Positions 9,928 to 18,768 are shown, counted from the first letter of the stretch. The stretch: 64,000 nucleotides of DNA from an uncultured Bacilli bacterium (GCA_947591495.1 CANQDG010000003.1:1-64000); one strand, 5' to 3'. Numbers and translations: made by a program. The notes: generated by a model from the letters alone, not told the origin.

Positions 9928-10914
9928 ATGAATAAAACTAAAAAATTATTTAATAAAAAACAAATTAGAGATTTTTTAATAATCAACTTAGGCGTTTTTT
10001 TAATGGCCTTTGCCTATAGTGTTTTTATTGATCCTAATAATTTAATAATTGGTGGTGTAGGTGGACTTGCAACGTTATTAAAAACTATATTGGGTGATTT
10101 TTCCATTGGGGGATATCATATTACCTCATCAGTACTTATTTTATTTTTTAACATTATTCTTTTAATTTTCGGTTTAATCTTTATTGGCAAAACTTTTTTC
10201 ATTAAAACTTTGTATGCATCATTAGTTTATCCCGTTTATGTCTTTGTTTTAGAAATCATAATTAAGGCCTTAGGACCTAATTTCATTAATCTTACTAATA
10301 TTGGTAATGAATTAAGCTCACAACTAAATGTTTCTGATTCTGTAATTAAAGTAATTATGGCTGGTGCTTATTTAGTCTTTATCATTTTTGGTGGTGTAAT
10401 TAGTGGTATTGGTTTAGGACTAGCTATGAAAAAAGGATCATCAACCGGAGGAGTTGATATTATTCAACAAATTTTTCTTAAATATTTTAAAATACCTTTT
10501 TCGGCTAGTTTAATCTTAATTGATGGAACAATTGTTCTTTCCGCCGCTATATATTTTCAAGATTTATTTACGATTTTATATGGTTTTTCATTTATTTTAA
10601 TTTCTGGCTTTGTTTTAGATTCAGTGGCTTTTAGTGGTTTTAATTCCAGAGCCGTTCATATTATAACTAAAGAACCAGCGCTTGTTAAAGCAAAAATTTA
10701 TGAAATTTTAGCAAGAGGTGTCACTGAACTTTACGCAAGAAGTGGTTATGAAGAAAAAGATTTTACAATGCTTGTATGTATTATGTCGAATAAAGAATTT
10801 TATAAGATTAAATCAGTTATTTTAGAAATTGATAAAAGAGCTTTTATTTATGTTACTAGAGCCAGTGAAGTTCATGGTGAAGGCTTTAGTTACGATAGCC
10901 CTGATGGAGTATAA
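9928..10914 (+). CDS. YitT-family membrane protein
   Basis: Membrane protein of 328 residues, function unknown. About five to six hydrophobic helices span residues 15-215, with the family GGVGG and KKGSSTGGVDII signatures. The C-terminal DUF2179 domain (about 225-320) is cytoplasmic, with the ITKEPALVKAKIYE and RGVTELYA-type motifs. The frame can open at GTG 9919, but ATG 9928 is preferred, with AGTGAGTGAT upstream as a weak SD. It lies between prfB and recX, 1 base from recX, so it is likely co-transcribed. A second paralogue is at 48997-50085. Confidence 0.88.
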   Translation: MNKTKKLFNKKQIRDFLIINLGVFLMAFAYSVFIDPNNLIIGGVGGLATLLKTILGDFSIGGYHITSSVLILFFNIILLIFGLIFIGKTFFIKTLYASLVYPVYVFVLEIIIKALGPNFINLTNIGNELSSQLNVSDSVIKVIMAGAYLVFIIFGGVISGIGLGLAMKKGSSTGGVDIIQQIFLKYFKIPFSASLILIDGTIVLSAAIYFQDLFTILYGFSFILISGFVLDSVAFSGFNSRAVHIITKEPALVKAKIYEILARGVTELYARSGYEEKDFTMLVCIMSNKEFYKIKSVILEIDKRAFIYVTRASEVHGEGFSYDSPDGV

Positions 10915-10915
10915 A

Positions 10916-11692
10916 ATGACCGAAGATCTTGAATATAAAGTTAGTAAAATTGTTCGTAAAGGCACTAAATATTTAGTCTTCTTTAATAATCAAGATGATT
11001 TTTTAACCTTAAATGAAGATCAAATCGTTGAATATCGAATTATTGTTGGTAATAGTTTTAATAAAAAAGATTATCAAAAAATTAAACATAGTGAAAAACT
11101 TGCGACATCTTATAATAAAGTTTTACATTATATTGATTTTAAACCAAGAACAACTAAAGAAGTTAAAGATTATTTAGCGAAGACTGGTCTAAGTGAAGGT
11201 GAAATTACTAAAATCATCAAAAAATTAATTGATATTAAATATCTTGATGATGAACGCTATCTTAATGGCTATTTACAAGAATTTATCAAAAAAGCTAAAG
11301 GAAGAAACTATATTATACAAACCTTACTTAGTAAAGGTATTGATAAACAAGATATATTAGTTGCCTTAAATAATTATTCCCTTGAAGAAGAACGACAAAA
11401 TGCCATAAGGGTTGCGACAAAGTTAATAACTACGATTAATCATTATCCACTAAAAAAACAACAATTGGTAATTCAGAACCATTTATTACAAGATGGCTTT
11501 TCTTATGATATTATTAGTTATGTTTTAGGTGTTATCGAATTAACAGATAATTCAAGTGAATATCTTGAAAAAGAATATCAAAAACTTCTTTTAAAAGAAA
11601 CTGATCGAAATAAAATAGTAACTAAATTATTAGCTAAAGGATTTGATTATTCTAATATTAAAAAACTTGTCGAACAAAATAAGTATAATTAA
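10916..11692 (+). CDS. recX: Regulatory protein RecX
   Basis: Modulates RecA filaments during recombination and repair. The 258-residue protein has the RecX three-helix repeats: RTTKEVKDYL followed by IKYLDDERYLNGYLQEF and GRNYIIQTLLSKGID. It is in the long size class of Bacillota. The frame extends upstream to 10829, but ATG 10916 is chosen because GGAG at 10905-10908 is 7 bases away and the gene then begins right after the YitT stop codon. Confidence 0.88.
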   Translation: MTEDLEYKVSKIVRKGTKYLVFFNNQDDFLTLNEDQIVEYRIIVGNSFNKKDYQKIKHSEKLATSYNKVLHYIDFKPRTTKEVKDYLAKTGLSEGEITKIIKKLIDIKYLDDERYLNGYLQEFIKKAKGRNYIIQTLLSKGIDKQDILVALNNYSLEEERQNAIRVATKLITTINHYPLKKQQLVIQNHLLQDGFSYDIISYVLGVIELTDNSSEYLEKEYQKLLLKETDRNKIVTKLLAKGFDYSNIKKLVEQNKYN

Positions 11693-11725
11693 AAATAATC
11701 TACATATAATTTAGTGGTGATTTAT

Positions 11726-11851
11726 ATGAGGAAAAAGAAAGTTAACGATGGGTTACGAAACTTCACAAAAGATTTTGTCAATGAGACAGAATTAGAAGAA
11801 AATCTTAGAAATGAGATAAATAGTGAAATTAAAACATCACGAAAAAAATAA
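11726..11851 (+). CDS. Small basic hypothetical protein, 41 aa
   Basis: ATG to TAA frame of 41 residues, beginning MRKKKVNDGLRNFTKDFVNE and ending in TSRKK. It has basic ends and an acidic helical middle, with no membrane segment. GTGGTGAT lies about 5 bases upstream of the ATG, and it follows recX by 33 bases, so it could be the last gene of that unit. No family recognised. It is short enough to be chance, although spacing, SD and codon use favour a real gene. Confidence 0.5.
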   Translation: MRKKKVNDGLRNFTKDFVNETELEENLRNEINSEIKTSRKK

Positions 11852-11867
11852 GCATTGAGCAAAATAC

Positions 11868-11896
11868 TTGTTAAAAGAATTTACTTGTTATATTAT
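11868..11896 (+). promoter_or_regulatory. Promoter of the FMN riboswitch-ribU unit
   Basis: TTGTTA, 17-base spacer, TATTAT, ending 6 bases before the riboswitch P1 stem. Confidence 0.55.
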
Positions 11897-11902
11897 AATA
11901 TT

Positions 11903-12013
11903 AATCTTCAGGGCAGGGTGTAATTCCCGACCGGCGGTAAAGTCCGCGAGTCAGAAATGACATGATTTGGTGTAATTCCAAAACCGATAGTATAGTCTAG
12001 ATGAAAGAAGACA
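11903..12013 (+). ncRNA. FMN riboswitch
   Basis: The RFN-element consensus is evident in order: ATCTTCAGGGCAGGGTG, AATTCCCGACCGGCGGTA, GTCCGCGAG, GATTTGGTG, CCAAAACCGATAGT and TAGTCTAGATGAAAGAAGA. The outer P1 stem (ATCTTC with GAAGA) closes the multi-branched aptamer. It precedes a terminator at 12033-12063 and ribU, so FMN should switch transcription off. Confidence 0.97.
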
Positions 12014-12032
12014 TAATATTTATTATGCTTTT

Positions 12033-12063
12033 TGGTTGCCTTTTGAAGATGGCAACTTTTTTT
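12033..12063 (+). terminator. Riboswitch-controlled terminator
   Basis: GTTGCC, loop TTTTGAAGAT, GGCAAC, then seven T. The loop segment TGAAGAT (12044-12050) is complementary to ATCTTCA in the P1 5' strand, giving a plausible antiterminator when FMN is absent. Confidence 0.85.
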
Positions 12064-12080
12064 GTTGGAGGTAAATAAAT

Positions 12081-12674
12081 ATGAAAAAAAGTTTAGATTA
12101 TTTAACTAAAGTAGGAATCTTTTCAGCTCTTTCAACGATCCTATATTTTTTTCCTAAATTTCCATTACCATTTCTATTTCCAAGCTTTTTAGAAATTCAA
12201 TTTTCTAATTTACCAGCGGTTTTAGGTGGTTTTGCTTTAGGACCTGTTGGTGGCGCAATGGTGGTAATTATTAGAACTTTGATTAAATTACCATCTAGTC
12301 ATACCGCCTATGTTGGTGAATTAGGTGACTTTTTAATTGGCATTAGCACCGTTATGGTGTCATCATTAATTTATAAATTTAATCGCACGAAAAAGGGTGG
12401 TGTTTTAGCCTTAATAGGAGGATCTTTAACCTGGATAATCGTGGCAATGCTTGTTAATTGGCTTATTTTAATTCCATTTTATGCTTCACTTACTGATGTA
12501 GTTGGTACGTGTTCAAAAATCTTTCCTAATATTAATGAACAAAATTTTATGCTTCTTTATCTATTTGGTTCGGTTCTACCTTTTAATTTATTACTATCAG
12601 TTGTTGTTTCAATTGTTATTTTCTTGGTATATAAAAGAATATCTAATATTTTCAAAAAAGATTTTATTCATTAA
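12081..12674 (+). CDS. ribU: Riboflavin ECF transporter S component RibU
   Basis: Substrate-binding membrane subunit for riboflavin uptake, which works with a shared ECF energising module not present in this window. The 197-residue protein has about six hydrophobic helices. RibU-like features are LEIQFSNLPAVLGGFALGP and the following GGAMVVIIRTLIKL, with a conserved GELGDF loop. The FMN riboswitch directly upstream identifies the substrate class. GGAGG precedes the ATG by 9 bases. No riboflavin biosynthesis genes are nearby, which fits dependence on uptake. Confidence 0.93.
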   Translation: MKKSLDYLTKVGIFSALSTILYFFPKFPLPFLFPSFLEIQFSNLPAVLGGFALGPVGGAMVVIIRTLIKLPSSHTAYVGELGDFLIGISTVMVSSLIYKFNRTKKGGVLALIGGSLTWIIVAMLVNWLILIPFYASLTDVVGTCSKIFPNINEQNFMLLYLFGSVLPFNLLLSVVVSIVIFLVYKRISNIFKKDFIH

Positions 12675-12731
12675 AAGTTATCAACTTGCGAAAATAGTTA
12701 AAAAGTAGTATCATAAAGATGAGGTGATTTG

Positions 12732-13850
12732 ATGAAAATCTTAACGATTAGTGATTCATTTAAAGGCTCAATGAGTTCGATTGAAGTTGGAGAAATTGTT
12801 ACTAAATATTATCAAGCTAAAGGCTTTATCGCAAATTATCTACCTATTTCCGATGGTGGTGAAGGTTTTTTAGATGTAATTAAAAATATTTTTAAAAATA
12901 ATAGCGCGTGCATTAATGAAAGTATAATAGTTAAAAATGCTAATTTTGGTGATGTCGATGCCCACTATTTAATTGATACAGCGACTAAAACGGCTTATTT
13001 AGAATTAGCTGAAGCATCAGGCCTTACCCAAATTAAAGAAGCAGAAAGACGCACACTTTATGCATCAACATATGGTTTTGGTCAAATTATTAGAAATGTT
13101 ATTTTAAAATATCATCCCGCCAAAATTATAATTGGGCTTGGTGGTTCGGCAACTTCTGATATGGGTGCTGGTATGCTTGAAGCAATGGGAGTTGAATTTA
13201 TTGATAGTGCTGGTTTTTTGATTACCAAAATTAATAATGCTAAATTAATGCAAATTAGAAAGATTCGTTTAGGTGCTTTTAAACGCTTAATCAAAAAAAC
13301 CGAATTTATTACTTTAACTGATGTTACTAATCCCCTCTTGGGTAAAAACGGAGCCATTCCGGTTTTTGCTCCCCAAAAAGGTATTCAAGAAGATGATCTT
13401 ATGTTAATGGAAAAAAACTTTTGCCACTTTAAAAAAATGTTACAAGCATACTTTAAGAAACCCTTAAATGATTTTGCGGGGGCAGGTGCAGCAGGAGGAA
13501 TCGGTTTTACTCTTAAATACTTATGTAATAGTCAAATAACTTCTGGGATTGAAGAAATCTTAAAAATGATTAATTTTGAACAATTAGTTAAAGAATATGA
13601 TGTCGTTATTACGGGTGAGGGTTGTTTTGATGAACAAAGTTTACAAGGTAAAGTAATTAGTGGGATTATGAAATATCAACCAGCACGTATGATAATTATT
13701 TGTGGTTTGCGCAAATTGAATAATGATACTAAGGCGGTTAATAATTTTACCGATGTTTATGCAATTGTTCCGACGGTTGCTAAAGCGGAAGAATCTTTAG
13801 CTAATCCACAAGAATGTTTAATAAAACTTTTAGATACGATTAAACTTTAA
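12732..13850 (+). CDS. Glycerate kinase
   Basis: Phosphorylates glycerate with ATP to 2- or 3-phosphoglycerate, feeding lower glycolysis. The 372-residue protein belongs to the GarK/GlxK family: DSFKGSMSSIEVGEI at the N-terminus, PISDGGEGFLDV, GLGGSATSDMGAGMLEAMG in the centre, and GAGAAGGIGFTLKY, ending with TGEGCFDEQSLQGKV. A TTG three bases upstream extends the frame, but ATG 12732 with AGGTGATT about 5 bases upstream is the better start. It is convergent with the Cof-type phosphatase and shares a terminator with it. Confidence 0.92.
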   Translation: MKILTISDSFKGSMSSIEVGEIVTKYYQAKGFIANYLPISDGGEGFLDVIKNIFKNNSACINESIIVKNANFGDVDAHYLIDTATKTAYLELAEASGLTQIKEAERRTLYASTYGFGQIIRNVILKYHPAKIIIGLGGSATSDMGAGMLEAMGVEFIDSAGFLITKINNAKLMQIRKIRLGAFKRLIKKTEFITLTDVTNPLLGKNGAIPVFAPQKGIQEDDLMLMEKNFCHFKKMLQAYFKKPLNDFAGAGAAGGIGFTLKYLCNSQITSGIEEILKMINFEQLVKEYDVVITGEGCFDEQSLQGKVISGIMKYQPARMIIICGLRKLNNDTKAVNNFTDVYAIVPTVAKAEESLANPQECLIKLLDTIKL

Positions 13851-13852
13851 AA

Positions 13853-13898
13853 AAAATGATTTAAGAAAGGGATTAAAACCACTTCTTAAATCATTTTT
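13853..13898. terminator. Bidirectional terminator
   Basis: A perfect 15-bp stem, AAAATGATTTAAGAA with TTCTTAAATCATTTT, with a 15-base loop, A-run and T-run on opposite sides. It lies between two convergent genes; the distal arm includes the TGA stop of the minus-strand gene. Confidence 0.85.
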
Positions 13899-14700
13899 CT
13901 TCAAAATAATGTTTTAAAAACTTTAAAACGCCTTGTTTATCAAAGCGATCAGTTACATAATTAGCATAAGGAATTAATTCAGGATTAGCATTGCCCATCG
14001 CCACGGCCGTCTTAGCACTTTGTAATAATTTAATATCATTATGGCCATCACCAATTGCAATGGTATTTTGCCAAGGAATATGATAATAACGACAAGCATC
14101 AATAAAGCCAATACTTTTATCAACCAAGCAATTAAAAATTTCGACAATATAATTATGATCAATTTGCCAATTTCTTGATAATAAAGTTTTATGATAATGA
14201 ATTTTTATGTAATTTTCAAGTTTTTCTGTGGCACCTTCTTTAAGAAATAACAAAGCACTATTAGGGTTATCAGGTAAAATGGTTTTAAGTGATCCCGTAT
14301 GCAAAGTTCCGCCTTCAATATGAAGAAAAGGCAAAATGGCATCATTATAATCTTGAACATAAATATCATCACCAATTTCACAAAAGACATTAATCATAGA
14401 ATCTTGAATGAAATCAATAATATCTAATAAAGCCAAACGATCAATTCTTAAATCAGTTTTAGGATATTTTTCATCTTTAGGATTACAAATGAGAGCCCCA
14501 TTATAATTAATTAACGGACTATCAAGTCCTAAAGCCTCATAGACGAAATAACTTGAACGTTTTGGTCTTCCGGTTGCAAGCATAATAATATGTCCGGCTT
14601 TTTTTAATTTTCTTAAATAATCAAAGGTTTCCTCATCATAATTAGCAAAATCGAGTAATAAAGTTCCATCTAAATCAATAACAATTAAATGGGGTTCCAT
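13891..14700 (-). CDS. Cof-type HAD phosphatase
   Basis: Predicted sugar-phosphate or nucleotide phosphatase of the Cof/YidA group, substrate unknown. Motif I is DLDGTLL, motif II is in MLATGRPKRSS, and motif IV is GDGHNDIKLL followed by VAMGNANPELIPYANYVT, with a C2-type cap between. It ends in TGA, showing that UGA is a stop in this genome. The frame extends four codons further, but the ATG at 14700 is preferred: GGTGA is 5 bases upstream. That SD lies in the loop of a 7-bp hairpin (14700-14717). It has its own promoter at 14717-14745. Confidence 0.9.
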   Translation of the reverse strand: MEPHLIVIDLDGTLLLDFANYDEETFDYLRKLKKAGHIIMLATGRPKRSSYFVYEALGLDSPLINYNGALICNPKDEKYPKTDLRIDRLALLDIIDFIQDSMINVFCEIGDDIYVQDYNDAILPFLHIEGGTLHTGSLKTILPDNPNSALLFLKEGATEKLENYIKIHYHKTLLSRNWQIDHNYIVEIFNCLVDKSIGFIDACRYYHIPWQNTIAIGDGHNDIKLLQSAKTAVAMGNANPELIPYANYVTDRFDKQGVLKFLKHYFEEK

Positions 14701-14717
14701 AAGCATCACCATGCTTA
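14700..14717 (-). promoter_or_regulatory. Hairpin presenting the SD in its loop
   Basis: On the minus strand TAAGCAT, loop GGTG, ATGCTTA. The SD bases are the loop and the start codon begins in the last base pair, so folding could control initiation. Confidence 0.4.
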
Positions 14718-14745
14718 TTATAGCATAACTTTTCCGCTTTGTCTA
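14717..14745 (-). promoter_or_regulatory. Promoter of the Cof-type phosphatase gene
   Basis: On the minus strand TAGACA, 17-base spacer, TATAAT. The -10 box is about 17 bases from the start codon, so the leader is very short. Confidence 0.65.
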
Positions 14746-14784
14746 TTTTAAGAATTTATAACAATAATTCTTTATAAAAATTCC

Positions 14785-14813
14785 TTGCAAAAAAAATTAA
14801 TCTATGATAAAAT
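14785..14813 (+). promoter_or_regulatory. Promoter of the TM protein-ftsK unit
   Basis: TTGCAA, 17-base spacer, TAAAAT, about 40 bases before the ATG at 14853. Confidence 0.55.
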
Positions 14814-14852
14814 TATTTAATAAGAAAAATTATTTTTGTGAGTTGATTTAAA

Positions 14853-15668
14853 ATGTATTTTGCAGTAAATTTTATAAATCGAATTGATGATTTTTTCACT
14901 AAAATATTTGAAGACTTAAAAGATGCTATTACTTGGTCAACTTTTTGGACACTTGTAGCAGGGATTGTCATTGGAATTGTAATATGTAGTAGCATTTATG
15001 GTATTTTACTAATTAATTCGATTAATCAAAAAGAAAAAGAAATAAAAGAAGCAAATAATAAAATTGATGATGATAAAATCAAAAAATTAGTTGATCAAAT
15101 AAAAGTAGCCTATGTTGAAGAAACAGAATCTTTATCAATCATGCAAAGATTTGATGTTTTAGGGAAAAAGATTTTGGAAATTGTTAATAAGATTGCAAGT
15201 GAATATTATCCTGAATCGAAATATCCAATATATGAATTAACAATTGAAGAACTAATTTTATTTACCCACTATCTTTCTAATCGTATTGATGATATTTTTG
15301 ATAAGCCCCTTCTTCGTCCTTTTAAGCGCTTAAGTGTTGCTCAAATTTTTAAAATTCTTGATGCTAAACATAAAGTAGAAGAAACAAAGGCGGTTAAAAT
15401 CATAAAAAAGACAAAAGCTAACAAAGTTAGTGGTTTTATTATGAGTGCTTTGAAATATGCTAATCCCGTTTATTGGGTTAAAAAAATTCTAGTAGGAACA
15501 ACAATTAACTTTGCGGCACGAAAAATTTCCTTGCTTATTTTAGATATTGTTGCCGATGAAACCAATAAAACCTATAGCAAAACGATTTTTAATAAAGAAA
15601 GAGAACTTAAAAATTTAGAAATTGAGCAAACTATTAAAGAATTAGAGGAGGCGGAAATGGATGCTTAA
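14853..15668 (+). CDS. Single-pass membrane protein, unknown, coupled to ftsK
   Basis: I do not recognise a family for this 271-residue protein. It has an N-terminal amphipathic stretch (1-30), one clear membrane helix near 33-56, a charged probable coiled-coil segment (58-100), and a helical C-terminal domain. That domain holds a hydrophobic stretch near 190-235 (with NPVYWVKKILVG) that may touch the membrane, and a Glu/Lys-rich tail. Its end overlaps ftsK by 8 bases, and the ftsK SD (GAGGAGG) lies inside it, so translation is coupled. I infer it may tether or regulate the FtsK motor, which lacks membrane segments. It could also be an unrelated divisome or envelope protein. Confidence 0.75.
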   Translation: MYFAVNFINRIDDFFTKIFEDLKDAITWSTFWTLVAGIVIGIVICSSIYGILLINSINQKEKEIKEANNKIDDDKIKKLVDQIKVAYVEETESLSIMQRFDVLGKKILEIVNKIASEYYPESKYPIYELTIEELILFTHYLSNRIDDIFDKPLLRPFKRLSVAQIFKILDAKHKVEETKAVKIIKKTKANKVSGFIMSALKYANPVYWVKKILVGTTINFAARKISLLILDIVADETNKTYSKTIFNKERELKNLEIEQTIKELEEAEMDA

Positions 15669-17847
15669 GAATAAACAAAATAATTTAGATAATCGTCGAG
15701 AATTTTATATTTATCGAGTTGTTCGTAATGGCCAAATTTATGATGAAGATGAAGTTGAATTAAAAAAATCCGACACCAAAGTTAAAACGGCCACAACTAC
15801 TACTCCGCAAGCAAGCAAAAAAGTTATTAGTTATGCTGAATCATTTGGTTATCGTGTTGATCCAAGTAGATATGATAGTTTAAGAAGGAAGAATCCAAAT
15901 GATGTTGCAAATAATAATTTAAACGATGATTCATCTATCAGTAATGTGCAACAAGAAACAACTTCTCAAGTTGAGCCGCCTCAAATCGATCAAGAAATAG
16001 GCTATTATGATGAAGGAGTTGTTTTGGAAAATAATGATAACTATGAAGAACAAGATAGTTATAATGATTTAGTAGCCTCAGTTGATGAAATATATCATGA
16101 TAATTTTTCCGAAGAAGAAATTACTTATGATGATCTATATATGGAAAATATGCCATCGAAAGAATCAATCATCAATCCTTCTCAAAGCACTACCATAAAA
16201 GGTGAGGCTGATTCTTTGATAAAGACATCACCAACTGTTGAAAACGAACCTAAACCACAAATGAAAAGCCCACAAGTTAGACCAGAACAAAAAACTAATA
16301 ATGGCATTAATAATTACAAACCAAGACCAAATGATAATCATTCCCAACCTTTACCAACGCAGCCTAAAAATACGGTTACAACTAGAACTAAGAAAAGTCG
16401 TTATATTGCACCAAGTCTTGATTTATTAACAAAATCAGATAGTCGAAATGCCGATAATGTAGAAGAAGCGGAAAATCAAAAAGAGATTATTAATAATACC
16501 TTTAAAGAAGCAGGTATTAGGGCGAAAGTTGATAGTTATATTTTTGGTCCAACTGTTACCCAGTTTTTAATAAGTATTGAAAAAGGGGCTAATGTTAAAG
16601 ATGTTAGAAAGGTTGAATCTAATATGTTAATGTATTTACAATGCGAAAGTATTAGAATTCAAACCCCAATTCCTGGTAAACCGTTTGCGGGAATCGAAGT
16701 TCCTAAAAAATATGAAAACCGTCGTACCGTTTTTCTTGGGGATATGTTAGCCAATAAAGATTTTAAAAATTTAGATTATGAAGTACCGGTTGCCGTAGGA
16801 CAAGATAATTATGGAATTTACCATTATATTGATTTAGTTGAAATGCCTCATGGTTTAATTGCCGGAACAACTAAATCAGGTAAAAGTGTTTGTTTAAATG
16901 CCTTTTTATTAAGTCTAATATATCGTTTTACCCCCGATGAATTGCGCTTAGTTTTGATTGATCCTAAGCGAATTGAACTTGGTATTTATGATGGCATTCC
17001 TCATCTTGCTATGCCCGTTATTGTTGATCAAGAAGATTTCCAAAGCGCTTTAGGATGGGTTTACGATGAAATGGAACGTCGATATAAAGAATTTGAATTA
17101 TATGATGAACATAATATTGTTGATTATAATAAGATTAGAAAAGAAAATAATGAATCAACGATGCCCCATATTATTGTAATGATGGATGAATTTAGTGATT
17201 GGTTCGCTGATGCTAATAGTGAAATCGAATTATATATGCAAAAATTAGCGGCTAAAGCTAGAGCAGCCGGAATCAATATTATTTTAGCTACTCAAAGGCC
17301 ATCAAAAGATGTTATTAAAGGAACAATTAAAGCTAATTTTGACACTCGAATTGCTTTTAGGGTATCATCATTTGAAGATGCTAAAGTTATTTTAGGCTAT
17401 GGGGGCGCTGAAAAACTTGAAGGTAAAGGTGATATGCTAATTAGATATGCTGGTCGTGCTGAACAAAGATTACAAGGTGCTTTTGTTCCTAATTCAGATA
17501 TTAAAAAAGTCACAAGATTTTTAAAAGATAATAATACTTGTGATTATATTGTAACAAAAGAAGAAATCCATCAATCAACCGTAGCTCGTCAGGCATCTAG
17601 TACGATGGCAGGCAGGGCTGTTGGACGTGATGATGAAAGATTTGAAGAAGTTGCCTTTTATGTTGTTCGTAATAAAAATGCTTCGGTTAATCAAATTACG
17701 CAAATCTTTAATATGGGATTTAATCGAGTTAATGATATCTTTTTAGCTTTAGAAGAAATGGGTGTTTTAAGTCCAGGCGTTAAAGGTAAACAACGAGAGG
17801 TATTACTAGATGAATTTCAATTACGTGATTTATTAGAAGAAAATTAG
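15661..17847 (+). CDS. ftsK: FtsK/SpoIIIE-type DNA translocase without TM segments
   Basis: Hexameric ATPase that pumps double-stranded DNA during chromosome segregation at division. Of 728 residues, 1-240 are hydrophilic and low-complexity (Gln/Asn/acidic linker); the alpha-beta motor spans about 245-630, with Walker A GTTKSGKS (402-409, where most FtsKs have GATGSGKS) and Walker B IIVMMDEFSDW. ILATQRPSKDVIKG follows. A gamma winged helix lies at the C-terminus (NQITQIFNMGFNRV). No hydrophobic helix is seen anywhere, whereas SpoIIIE and FtsK normally begin with about four. The adjacent overlapping gene encodes a single-TM protein that might supply the anchor. Confidence 0.92.
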   Translation: MLKNKQNNLDNRREFYIYRVVRNGQIYDEDEVELKKSDTKVKTATTTTPQASKKVISYAESFGYRVDPSRYDSLRRKNPNDVANNNLNDDSSISNVQQETTSQVEPPQIDQEIGYYDEGVVLENNDNYEEQDSYNDLVASVDEIYHDNFSEEEITYDDLYMENMPSKESIINPSQSTTIKGEADSLIKTSPTVENEPKPQMKSPQVRPEQKTNNGINNYKPRPNDNHSQPLPTQPKNTVTTRTKKSRYIAPSLDLLTKSDSRNADNVEEAENQKEIINNTFKEAGIRAKVDSYIFGPTVTQFLISIEKGANVKDVRKVESNMLMYLQCESIRIQTPIPGKPFAGIEVPKKYENRRTVFLGDMLANKDFKNLDYEVPVAVGQDNYGIYHYIDLVEMPHGLIAGTTKSGKSVCLNAFLLSLIYRFTPDELRLVLIDPKRIELGIYDGIPHLAMPVIVDQEDFQSALGWVYDEMERRYKEFELYDEHNIVDYNKIRKENNESTMPHIIVMMDEFSDWFADANSEIELYMQKLAAKARAAGINIILATQRPSKDVIKGTIKANFDTRIAFRVSSFEDAKVILGYGGAEKLEGKGDMLIRYAGRAEQRLQGAFVPNSDIKKVTRFLKDNNTCDYIVTKEEIHQSTVARQASSTMAGRAVGRDDERFEEVAFYVVRNKNASVNQITQIFNMGFNRVNDIFLALEEMGVLSPGVKGKQREVLLDEFQLRDLLEEN

Positions 17848-17862
17848 CAAGGGGGAATTAAG

Positions 17863-18768
17863 TTGGCGCAAGATAAGTATTTAATAAATTACTATAAAAA
17901 TAATAATCTTGTTATCGAAGATTTATCATTTAAAAAAAGAATTTTAGTTAGAATTATTATCTTAGCTATTTGTTCAATTTTATATTTAGTAATGCTTGCT
18001 TTTTCTAATCAGACAAAATTTAAAGGTGAGATTCCTTTAAGTCAAATGATTATGCCCTTAAAAGTTATTATGATTATTACAATTATTTTAACGATTTTAG
18101 GAATCGCCTTTTTTACCTATTTAAAAATTTCTCAAAATAAATTACGCTTATCTTTAAAGTTTAAAAGAATTATTTTTACCATTTTAGATTGGTTTTCCAT
18201 TTTACCAATTTGCGTTGTAATTGTTTCCTTTTGTTTTTCTTATTTATTTATTATTACGCCAATTAGTGGTAACTCAATGGAACCTAATATTGTTGATGGT
18301 GAACACGTCTTCGTTAGTTACAATCAAAAAATTGAACGTTTTTCCGTTGTTGTTTTAGAAGTTAATCCTAAAGATAATATAGATATAACGGAAAATAGTT
18401 ATTATATTAAAAGAATTATTGGTCTTCCTGGGGATACGGTTACGTGGAAAGACAACATCTTAACTATTAATGGTAACAAAATTGATGAATATTATTTTCC
18501 TCAAGATTATTTTGGTTATTTTGATAATACTAGACCATATGTAGAACCTGATGAAAATGGTAATTTATTTCAATATCAAATATACGAAAATGGTCAAAAA
18601 AAAATCATTAAATGTCAAACCATTCCAGAAGGATATTATTTTGTAATGGGTGATAATCGAGGTCATAGTTCAGATAGCCGTTCAATAGGTTTAATTCCCG
18701 CTAAAAATATCCTAGGAGTTGCTTTATATCATATGAATTTTATTATTCCCAAAGGAAAAATCGAATAA
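17863..18768 (+). CDS. lepB: Signal peptidase I
   Basis: Cleaves signal peptides from Sec- and Tat-exported proteins at the outer face of the membrane. It has 301 residues. The catalytic Ser is in SGNSMEP (Ser138) and the general-base Lys is in YYIKRIIGLPGD (Lys183); the GDNRGHSSDSR box is intact. Three hydrophobic helices precede the catalytic domain (about 27-48, 65-87, 108-132), two more than the usual single-anchor Bacillus enzymes. It starts with TTG, supported by AGGGGG upstream. It lies 15 bases after ftsK, probably in the same transcript. Confidence 0.94.
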   Translation: MAQDKYLINYYKNNNLVIEDLSFKKRILVRIIILAICSILYLVMLAFSNQTKFKGEIPLSQMIMPLKVIMIITIILTILGIAFFTYLKISQNKLRLSLKFKRIIFTILDWFSILPICVVIVSFCFSYLFIITPISGNSMEPNIVDGEHVFVSYNQKIERFSVVVLEVNPKDNIDITENSYYIKRIIGLPGDTVTWKDNILTINGNKIDEYYFPQDYFGYFDNTRPYVEPDENGNLFQYQIYENGQKKIIKCQTIPEGYYFVMGDNRGHSSDSRSIGLIPAKNILGVALYHMNFIIPKGKIE

